The notes under the pieces were generated by a model. That model did not search any database, was not told the origin of the DNA, and saw nothing but the letters and a program-made list of their open reading frames with translations. From the NCBI GenBank assembly GCA_963815305.1, contig CAWFFW010000001.1, positions 2,480,001 through 2,544,000 of the forward strand: 64,000 bases of DNA. The letters run 5' to 3'. Made by a program: the position numbers and the translations under genes. Below, piece by piece: positions 57,971-64,000 of this stretch. Source of the DNA: CAXBID01 sp963815305. Its GTDB lineage: Bacteria > Bacteroidota > Bacteroidia > Flavobacteriales > Flavobacteriaceae. Positions within the stretch are counted from its first letter, which is position 1. Each line of letters starts with the position of its first letter.

Positions 57971-58171
57971 ATGGCAGTATTAAAAGTTATTGAAGTATTA
58001 TCAAATTCTGATAAAAGTTGGGAAGATGCCACTAAAAAAGCAGTAAAACACGCTGCAAAAAGTGTAAAAAACATTCGTTCAGTTTATGTAAAAGAACAAA
58101 CCGCAATCGTTAAAAATGATGAAGTAACAGAATTCAGAGTTAACGTAAAAATCACATTTGAAGTCAACTAA
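57971..58171 (+). CDS. Dodecin family flavin-binding protein
   Basis: A 66-residue protein that forms hollow dodecamers storing flavin or CoA-like ligands. MAVLKVIEVLSNSDKSWEDA matches the dodecin start, and NIRSVYVKEQTAIVKND and EFRVNVKITFEV complete the three-strand plus helix fold. Start: ATG at 57971, although the frame is open 9 codons further upstream. The central aromatic of the flavin-binding strand (often Trp) is not evident here, so ligand type is uncertain. A terminator follows. Confidence 0.92.
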   Translation: MAVLKVIEVLSNSDKSWEDATKKAVKHAAKSVKNIRSVYVKEQTAIVKNDEVTEFRVNVKITFEVN

Positions 58172-58191
58172 TTATATGTTAGTTAAAAACA

Positions 58192-58222
58192 TAAGCGTTC
58201 ATTAAAATGAACGCTTTTTTTA
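58192..58222 (+). terminator. Terminator of the dodecin gene
   Basis: AAGCGTTCATT and AATGAACGCTT form an 11-bp stem with a minimal loop (AAA in part), followed by TTTTTTATA. It lies 22 bases past the stop. Confidence 0.92.
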
Positions 58223-58236
58223 TACCCAAATTTCGC

Positions 58237-58244
58237 TAACTTTG
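58237..58244 (+). promoter_or_regulatory. -7-like element directly before the YyaL/DUF255 gene
   Basis: TAACTTTG matches TAnnTTTG. It ends 4 bases before the first ATG at 58249, so an RNA started here would be leaderless for that ATG or would begin inside the gene. The -33 region is only a T-run. Confidence 0.35.
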
Positions 58245-58248
58245 AAAG

Positions 58249-60351
58249 ATGAAGTATGCCCCATTACTGATATTAATTTTCCTGCTAAGCTGTAAAGGTC
58301 AGAATGCAAAATCTATGGAACACGAACATACAAATCAACTTATTAATGAAACCAGTCCGTATTTATTACAACACGCTCACAATCCTGTAAATTGGAATCC
58401 TTGGAATGGAGAAACTTTAGCCGAAGCAAAATCTGAAAATAAATTGATGCTCATTAGTATTGGTTATGCGGCATGCCATTGGTGCCACGTTATGGAACAC
58501 GAAAGTTTTGAGGATAGTTTAGTAGCACAAGTGATGAATAAACACTTTATAAATATAAAAGTTGATAGAGAAGAAAGACCTGATGTAGATCAAGTTTATA
58601 TGAATGCTGTTCAACTCATGACGGGTAGTGGTGGTTGGCCCCTAAATGTTATAGCATTACCAGATGGTAGACCCGTTTGGGGAGGCACATACTTTAAAAA
58701 AGAACAATGGATAAATGCTTTAGAACAAATTTCTAAGCTCTACATAGAAAAAGCAGAAAAACTTCATGAATATGCTGACAAACTAGAGCAGGGTATTAAA
58801 GCTTTAGATGTAATTGCCTTAAACAATGACGAACCCGTTTTTGAAAAAAGTTTTATTGAAAAAGCTTTAGAAAACTGGACTACTCAATTTGACAATACTC
58901 AAGGTGGTATGAATAGAGCTCCTAAGTTTATGATGCCCAATAATTATCATTTTTTACTCAGGGAAGCCTATCAAAATAATAATAAAGAATTACAAGAATT
59001 TGTCAATTTAACCCTTACAAAAATGGCCTATGGCGGTGTTTTTGATCAAATTGGGGGCGGTTTTTCTAGGTATTCTGTTGATGCTAAATGGCATGTGCCA
59101 CATTTTGAAAAAATGCTTTACGATAATGGTCAATTGGTTAGTTTATATGCCGATGCTTACCTTATCACAAAAAATGAATTATATAAAAATGTAGTTACTG
59201 AAACATTAGACTATATTAAACGCGATATGACTACTGAAAATGGAGCATTTTTATCCTCACTTGATGCTGATAGTAATACTGCCGAAGGAAAACTTGAGGA
59301 AGGCGCTTTCTATGTTTGGACGAAAAAAGAACTCAAATCACTTTTAAATGAAGATTTTGACTTATTTTCTGATTATTATAATGTGAACAATTACGGTTTT
59401 TGGGAACATGATAATTATGTGCTGATTAGAAAAGATGATGATGAAAAAATTATTACAAAACATAATATTTCTCAAAACATCCTAAACGAAAAGAAAAGAG
59501 AATGGAAAAAAATTCTTTTAAAAGCAAGAAATAAAAGAGCTAAACCTAGACTAGATGACAAAACATTAACGTCTTGGAATGCCATTATGCTTAAAGGTTA
59601 TGTTGATGCCTATCGTGTTTTTGGCGATATTGATTATCTTGCTTCCGCGGAAAAAAATGCCAATTTCATTATCCATAATCAACTTAGAGAAGATGGTGGT
59701 TTATACCATAATTACAAAAACGGAAAAAGCACTATAAATGGGTATCTTGAGGACTATGCAGCAACTATTGATGCGTTTATAACGCTTTACGAAAATACTT
59801 TAGATGAAAAATGGTTAAATACCGCAAGAAATTTAGCAAATTACTCGTTTGATCATTTTTATGATGATACGAGCAATATGTTTTACTTTACTTCAAATGA
59901 AGATAAAGCTTTAGTCTCTAGAAGTATTGAGTATCGTGATAATGTGATTCCTGCAAGTAATTCTATTATGGCGAAAAATCTATTTAAACTATCTCATTAT
60001 TTTGATAATTCCCATTTTAGTGAAACAGCCATTGGTATGTTAAATAATGTAAAACCCGAAATGCAGGAATATCCATCGGGATATTCTAACTGGTTTGATT
60101 TCATGTTGAATTATACCAATCCTTTTTATGAAGTGGCTATAGTTGGCAAAGATGCAAAGCAGAAACTTTCTGAATTAAATAAATCATACCTTCCAAATAA
60201 ATTAATTGCGGGAAGCACATCAGAAAATAATATGGCTTTATTGGAAAACAGATATAATCCAAACCATACACGCATCTATGTTTGTGTAAACCAAGCTTGT
60301 AAATTACCTGTAAGTGAAGTAGACCAGGCTATTAAACTCTTAAAAGAATGA
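58249..60351 (+). CDS. Thioredoxin-domain protein of the YyaL/DUF255 (spermatogenesis-associated 20-like) family
   Basis: A 700-residue two-domain protein. The N-terminal thioredoxin-like domain contains HAHNPVNWNPW and the conserved YAACHWCHVMEHESFED with a CHWC redox motif near residues 79-82. REERPDVDQVYMNAVQLMTGSGGWPLNV follows. From about 190 onward it has an alpha/alpha six-barrel like those of glycosidases and epimerases. The first ATG gives a lipobox (IFLLSCKG, Cys near 16), making it a lipoprotein. A second in-frame ATG at 58315 would give the cytoplasmic form seen in most YyaL proteins. Function is not established. The next gene overlaps its stop by 4 bases (ATGA). Confidence 0.9.
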   Translation: MKYAPLLILIFLLSCKGQNAKSMEHEHTNQLINETSPYLLQHAHNPVNWNPWNGETLAEAKSENKLMLISIGYAACHWCHVMEHESFEDSLVAQVMNKHFINIKVDREERPDVDQVYMNAVQLMTGSGGWPLNVIALPDGRPVWGGTYFKKEQWINALEQISKLYIEKAEKLHEYADKLEQGIKALDVIALNNDEPVFEKSFIEKALENWTTQFDNTQGGMNRAPKFMMPNNYHFLLREAYQNNNKELQEFVNLTLTKMAYGGVFDQIGGGFSRYSVDAKWHVPHFEKMLYDNGQLVSLYADAYLITKNELYKNVVTETLDYIKRDMTTENGAFLSSLDADSNTAEGKLEEGAFYVWTKKELKSLLNEDFDLFSDYYNVNNYGFWEHDNYVLIRKDDDEKIITKHNISQNILNEKKREWKKILLKARNKRAKPRLDDKTLTSWNAIMLKGYVDAYRVFGDIDYLASAEKNANFIIHNQLREDGGLYHNYKNGKSTINGYLEDYAATIDAFITLYENTLDEKWLNTARNLANYSFDHFYDDTSNMFYFTSNEDKALVSRSIEYRDNVIPASNSIMAKNLFKLSHYFDNSHFSETAIGMLNNVKPEMQEYPSGYSNWFDFMLNYTNPFYEVAIVGKDAKQKLSELNKSYLPNKLIAGSTSENNMALLENRYNPNHTRIYVCVNQACKLPVSEVDQAIKLLKE

Positions 60352-60701
60352 CTTTACCAACCATTATTTTAATTTCTTTTGTTGCTATAGAACACCTTTA
60401 TTTTTTAATTTTAGAAATGTTTTTTTGGACCAAACCCAAAGGCATCAAAGCATTTGGGTTAAAATCAAAAGAATTTGCTGAAGAAACTAAAGTTTTAGCT
60501 GCAAACCAAGGATTATACAATGGTTTTTTAGCAGCAGGTTTAGCGTTTTCAATCATTTATAAAGACACAAATGTTGCTATTTTCTTTTTAATTTGTGTGA
60601 CTATAGCTGGTATTTACGGGTCTTATTCAACAAAGCAAATAAAACTATTTTATGTACAAGGCATTCCAGCAATTATAGCTTTAATAATAACTTTAACTTA
60701 A
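60348..60701 (+). CDS. DUF1304 membrane protein
   Basis: A 117-residue inner-membrane protein of the DUF1304 family with four predicted helices (about 3-25, 58-75, 78-94, 100-117). Family-like residues are IEHLYFLILEMFFWTKP near 14-30 and AANQGLYNGFLAAGLAFS near 51-68. Function is unknown. The ATG overlaps the YyaL stop (ATGA), so translation is coupled. MscS follows after 17 bases. Confidence 0.88.
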   Translation: MTLPTIILISFVAIEHLYFLILEMFFWTKPKGIKAFGLKSKEFAEETKVLAANQGLYNGFLAAGLAFSIIYKDTNVAIFFLICVTIAGIYGSYSTKQIKLFYVQGIPAIIALIITLT

Positions 60702-60718
60702 TAATATTTTAAAATTTT

Positions 60719-61534
60719 ATGGATTTAGAAAACATTGACACAGAAAAATGGCTTGAACTGGCATTAAATTATGGACTAAAAATACTGGGAGCCATAGTGA
60801 TATGGATTGTAGGCTCTTGGATAATTAAAACTCTTTTAAAAGGCTTTAGAAAAATTATGTCTAAAGGCGATTATGACGTGAGTCTTCAAAAGTTTTTAAC
60901 CAATTTAATAAAATGGGTTTTAAAAATCGTTTTAATTATTGTGGTTTTAGGCACCATGGGTATAGAAACCACCTCGCTTGCTGCCATTATAGCCGCAGCA
61001 GGTTTAGCTATTGGTTTAGCATTACAAGGCTCTTTAGGAAACTTTGCTGGTGGGGTTTTAATTATGCTTTTTAAGCCTTTTAAAATTGGTGATTTGATTG
61101 AAGCCCAAGGTGAAATGGGAGTTGTTAAACAAATTGAAATTTTTACAACTAAAATTACAGGACTTTCTAATAAAGAAATTATTATTCCAAATGGGTCGCT
61201 CTCTAATGGGAATATTATTAATTATACCACTGAAGGCACGCGTCGTGTTGACCTAGTTATTGGTGTTGGTTACGATTCTGATATTAAAAAGACGAAAGAG
61301 GTTTTAATGGAAGTTTTAACATCGCACCCTAAAGTATTAAAAGAGCCAGCTCCAAGTGTAAATGTAATAGAATTAGCAGATAGCTCGATAAACTTTGCGG
61401 TAAGACCGTGGAGTAATGCTGAAGATTATTGGGCTGTTTATTTTGGTATTACTGAACATGTGAAGGAAGCTCTAGATGCAGCAGGAATCGACATTCCTTA
61501 CCCACATCAAGTTGAAATACGTAAAAACGTGTAA
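60719..61534 (+). CDS. mscS: Small-conductance mechanosensitive channel (MscS family)
   Basis: A 271-residue three-helix channel that opens under membrane tension to release solutes. Helices lie at about 17-37, 62-82 and 90-125; the pore-lining TM3 is LAAIIAAAGLAIGLALQGSLGNFAGG. The beta domain FKPFKIGDLIEAQGEMGVVKQI follows, and the C-terminal alpha/beta part ends IDIPYPHQVEIRKNV, a typical MscS ending. Length matches the minimal E. coli MscS. It closes a plus-strand run with the YyaL and DUF1304 genes, followed by a terminator. Confidence 0.96.
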   Translation: MDLENIDTEKWLELALNYGLKILGAIVIWIVGSWIIKTLLKGFRKIMSKGDYDVSLQKFLTNLIKWVLKIVLIIVVLGTMGIETTSLAAIIAAAGLAIGLALQGSLGNFAGGVLIMLFKPFKIGDLIEAQGEMGVVKQIEIFTTKITGLSNKEIIIPNGSLSNGNIINYTTEGTRRVDLVIGVGYDSDIKKTKEVLMEVLTSHPKVLKEPAPSVNVIELADSSINFAVRPWSNAEDYWAVYFGITEHVKEALDAAGIDIPYPHQVEIRKNV

Positions 61535-61574
61535 CACTTCTAACGAAGTGAAAGTGATCTTTAAAACTTAAATC

Positions 61575-61613
61575 AGACCTATCGGGTTTTAAAAAACCTG
61601 ACAGGTCTTTTTA
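61575..61613. terminator. Hairpin terminator between mscS and tsaB
   Basis: AGACCT ... AGGTCT with an inner GGGTTTT/AAAACC stem, followed by TTTTTATTT. It is downstream of mscS on the plus strand and abuts the convergent tsaB stop. Similar AGACCTATCGGGTTTT hairpins are frequent in Bacteroidota in my memory. Confidence 0.82.
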
Positions 61614-61614
61614 T

Positions 61615-62286
61615 TTATACATGCTTTTTTAAAGCCAGAAAATCTTTTAAATAATAGGGTTCAAAATAGGCTACATCTTCGGTATCTTTTTTTTCATATT
61701 TGCTATAAGCTAACACGCCCATTTCTTTTGCCGAAGGTAATTTGTCTTCTATAAAAATAGCATTGGGATGATGAATGAGTGTCTTCGTTTTTTCAACACC
61801 ATTCCCTATAAAATAGACGTTCTCCTTTTCTAAATATTCCGCGAAAGAATTTTTATCTAAAATCTGCGCTTGGGTTTCCCTTATTTGGTTATAATCCGAA
61901 TCAAAAACAGCAGAATATACTTCCATGCGTCTGGCATCAAGCATTGGCACAATACTACCATTATTAACCTTAACTTGATGCGCTAGAGCATCTAACGTTG
62001 GTATAGAAATTAAAGGTTTATCTAAAGCAAAACACAACCCTTTAGCTGCCGAAACACCAATACGTAATCCTGTGTAAGAACCTGGCCCTTTACTAACAGC
62101 AATCGCATCAATATCACTTTGATTGATTTTAGCCTCTTTTAAAACCGCATCAATATAAACATGTAAACGTTCGGCATGTGAATAGCTTTTATCGTAATCT
62201 TCCTTTAAAACAATAATTTTACCGTTCCGCGAAAGCGATACAGAACAATTGGTAGTGGCGGTTTCTATGTTAAGTATATAAGACAA
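61615..62286 (-). CDS. tsaB: tRNA threonylcarbamoyladenosine biosynthesis protein TsaB
   Basis: A 223-residue non-catalytic partner of TsaD in making t6A37 of ANN-decoding tRNAs. The ASKHA start SYILNIETATTNCSVSLSRNGK is present, with SHAERLHVYIDAVLKEA near 40, and the family hallmark VSKGPGSYTGLRIGVSAAKGLCFAL near 66-90. DARRMEVYSAVFD near 120 also fits. Its ATG lies 8 bases after the TolC stop on the same strand, so it may be read as the last gene of the efflux operon. Confidence 0.95.
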   Translation of the reverse strand: MSYILNIETATTNCSVSLSRNGKIIVLKEDYDKSYSHAERLHVYIDAVLKEAKINQSDIDAIAVSKGPGSYTGLRIGVSAAKGLCFALDKPLISIPTLDALAHQVKVNNGSIVPMLDARRMEVYSAVFDSDYNQIRETQAQILDKNSFAEYLEKENVYFIGNGVEKTKTLIHHPNAIFIEDKLPSAKEMGVLAYSKYEKKDTEDVAYFEPYYLKDFLALKKHV

Positions 62287-62294
62287 ACGTAAAT

Positions 62295-63638
62295 TTAATT
62301 TATTATAGGAATCCCAAAATAAAACTCTAAAACTTTTACACTAAATATAAAGTTAAATTTAGTCCGAATAACATCAGATTGCGCATTATCAAACTGGGTT
62401 TGAGATTGATTTAAATCAAACGCATTCGATAAGCCAACTTCATAGCGTTCTTTAGCATAATTAAACGCTAAGCGTCTTGCTTCCTCAGCTTTTAGAGCGG
62501 CTTCATAAGATTTTTTTGCGTTTAAAGCATCATTATAAGCTTGATAAACTGTGGATTCTAAATCTAATAGCGCTTGCTTTTCCTGATTTTGTAAACGTTC
62601 AACATTTATTTTTCTTTGTTTAACGTTGTTGCGTGTATTAAATTGATTAAAAATAGGAACATTTAAACGCAAACCAATGGATGTACCATCAAATAAGTAT
62701 AATTGATCTACAAACGTTATATCTTCCCCTGTAAATGGATTAGTTTGTGAACTGGACCACCTAGCGTTATAACTTACAAAACCAGAAAGTGTTGGAAAAT
62801 AATTAGACTTAGCTATTTCAACATCTTTTTTAGCCAATTCTAAATTTAATGTCGCAATTTTTACATCATTAACGACATCTTTAGCTTTTTCAATAATTTC
62901 TTTTGGATTATTAAGTAAGATATCTTCAGAAATTAAATCATAATCCATATCTACAATATCAAAAGTTTGATAATTCTCTAATTGAAGCGTTTGCGCCAAA
63001 CCTAGTTTTGAAATAAACAAATCATTTTCTGCTTGAATAATTTGTTGAAGTTGCGTTGCATTTGTTGCCTTAAGCTCTAACAAATCACCCTGAGGCAATA
63101 CACCAGAATCTACTAATTCTGAAGTGTTTTCTATATTTTGTTTGGTGACTTCGTTTTGCGACAACAATACTTTTAATCGTTCTTTATTAGCTAAAATCTG
63201 TAAAAAAGCATTGGCTACAAAAAGTGAGATATCGTCTTTCATTTTTTCTAGCTGATAGCTTGTAGCTATCTTATTTAACTTGGCACGTTGCAAGTTTTTC
63301 CAATTTTGGAGTCCAGAAAATATATTAATACCAGAACTTATTCCTCCTGAAGCAGAACGGAACGTCGCGTTTTCAAACTGGTTGGTAGCAGGATTTATAT
63401 TTGCCCCTGTATTTATATTGTATGAAGAATTTGCATTTAAATTAGGCAAAAAATTACTCAAAGCTTGACTTTTATCAATATCAGCCACGTTTTGGTCTAA
63501 AACCGATTGTTGTATAGAAATATTGTTTTCTAAAGCATAGTTTACACATTCTTGAAGTGTCCATTCTTTTTCTTGTGCTAATGATATAAAGGACACAACC
63601 AATAACACGAGCACTAAACTGTCTTTTATTTTCTTCAT
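62295..63638 (-). CDS. TolC-family outer-membrane efflux protein
   Basis: A 447-residue outer-membrane channel. The signal peptide LVLVLLVVSFISLAQ is followed by EWTLQECVNYALENNISIQQ, the standard TolC-family first helix, and SYNINTGANINPATN. Two halves of helical hairpins and barrel strands follow, with RYEVGLSNAFDLNQSQTQF near 405. ATG at 63638 is preferred because MKKIKDSLV gives a normal n-region; the frame is open five codons further upstream. It lies 26 bases after an efflux adaptor gene, so it forms the outer-membrane part of a tripartite pump, exporting an unknown substrate. Confidence 0.93.
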   Translation of the reverse strand: MKKIKDSLVLVLLVVSFISLAQEKEWTLQECVNYALENNISIQQSVLDQNVADIDKSQALSNFLPNLNANSSYNINTGANINPATNQFENATFRSASGGISSGINIFSGLQNWKNLQRAKLNKIATSYQLEKMKDDISLFVANAFLQILANKERLKVLLSQNEVTKQNIENTSELVDSGVLPQGDLLELKATNATQLQQIIQAENDLFISKLGLAQTLQLENYQTFDIVDMDYDLISEDILLNNPKEIIEKAKDVVNDVKIATLNLELAKKDVEIAKSNYFPTLSGFVSYNARWSSSQTNPFTGEDITFVDQLYLFDGTSIGLRLNVPIFNQFNTRNNVKQRKINVERLQNQEKQALLDLESTVYQAYNDALNAKKSYEAALKAEEARRLAFNYAKERYEVGLSNAFDLNQSQTQFDNAQSDVIRTKFNFIFSVKVLEFYFGIPIIN

Positions 63639-63664
63639 ATTTAAACTAACCATAAGCTATAGTC

Positions 63665-64000
63665 TTAATCTTCTTTTGATACTTTATTCCAAACTTTAAT
63701 GTTATCCCCTTCCTTAATACCATCAACTATTTCAACATTAATACCATCAGACAAACCCAACTTAATATCTTGTTTTTTGAATGTACCATCTTCTTGTTTA
63801 ATTTCAACATAGGGTTTTTCTGAAATTCTATCAAAACGAACTAAGGATTCTTTGATACTAAAAATACTGTCTTTACTTGCTATATCAATTTCAGCATTGG
63901 CACTATAACCTGCTCTAATGTTTTCTTTAACCTCAACTTCAACATCTGCCTTTATAGTAAATTGAACAGCTCCTGCATTATCTGAAATCCCTTTGGGAGC
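63665..64000 (-). CDS. Efflux RND/ABC periplasmic adaptor (HlyD/MFP family), 5' end cut by window
   Basis: Only the last 111 codons are present; the gene continues beyond the right edge. The translated end includes GAVQFTIKADVEVEVKENIRAGYSANAEI, which matches the beta-barrel domain of membrane fusion proteins, then VEIKQEDGTFKKQDIKLGLSDGINVEIVDGIKEGDNI, the membrane-proximal domain typical of MacA/HlyD-like adaptors. It links an inner-membrane transporter to the TolC-family channel encoded 26 bases downstream. Which transporter (RND or ABC) is not visible. Confidence 0.88.
   Translation of the reverse strand, partial: APKGISDNAGAVQFTIKADVEVEVKENIRAGYSANAEIDIASKDSIFSIKESLVRFDRISEKPYVEIKQEDGTFKKQDIKLGLSDGINVEIVDGIKEGDNIKVWNKVSKED

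Noticed and set aside
1..64000. tRNA, rRNA, tmRNA or RNase P genes
   Set aside because: I scanned the intergenic gaps by eye and saw no cloverleaf or known core; no gap is longer than about 300 bases.

Overview
The window is chromosomal DNA from an AT-rich member of the Bacteroidota, almost certainly a flavobacterium (family Flavobacteriaceae). The evidence is the gliding gene block mutY-ssb-gldE-gldD, the type IX secretion relatives PorG and PorP/SprF, two TonB-dependent receptors, many SPII lipoproteins, promoters of the Bacteroidota type (TTTG, about 19-21 bases, TAnnTTTG), and the near absence of Shine-Dalgarno sequences. I see no phage, insertion sequence, CRISPR array, rRNA or tRNA. Both ends cut a gene: aat on the left and an efflux adaptor on the right.

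Layout. 1-5 kb: aat, a DUF3127 protein, a flavin reductase, a histidine kinase with a zinc-ribbon membrane partner, a HIT protein, greA and a small Rieske-like lipoprotein. 5-12.5 kb, all on the minus strand: an Sfp-type phosphopantetheinyl transferase, a GGGP synthase, then a thiamine-binding protein, a PnuC-family permease, a NadR-type kinase, DUF4301 and ArfB, followed by a TPP riboswitch and the TonB-dependent receptor it controls. This reads as a thiamine salvage locus. 12.6-21.5 kb: ahcY, then the envelope pair TamB and lipoprotein TamL. 22-28 kb: a UmuD-like protein lacking both catalytic residues with UmuC, then a TonB receptor and beta-propeller phytase unit flanked by near-identical hairpins. 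28-34 kb: L27 and L21 (L21 carries a long C-terminal fusion), gldD, a frameshifted gldE, ssb and mutY.

34-42 kb: HU, a 30-residue very basic protein and RNase G on the plus strand. ClpX, ClpP, trigger factor, a small membrane protein, an esterase-like hydrolase and PdxJ follow on the minus strand. 42-50.5 kb: a plus-strand envelope cluster of CBS protein, NAD kinase, PorG, UppS, BamA, two Skp/OmpH chaperones and MurI. 50.5-57 kb: a gamma carbonic anhydrase, a LytTR regulator and TPR kinase pair, a vWA lipoprotein and a stand-alone PorP/SprF protein. 57-64 kb: NfuA/NifU, dodecin, a YyaL/DUF255 protein, DUF1304, MscS, TsaB, a TolC protein and the start of an efflux operon.

Most genes are housekeeping. 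The most interesting signals are: the TPP-riboswitch receptor beside a PnuC/NadR-kinase/thiamine-binding operon; the UmuD homologue with both dyad residues replaced; the gldE frameshift; an SSB-like acidic tail on the DUF3127 protein; hairpins in the leaders of greA, rplU, rng and aat; an inverted repeat lying across the trigger factor promoter; and several families of short intergenic hairpin repeats. All family calls come from reading the protein sequences, with no database search.
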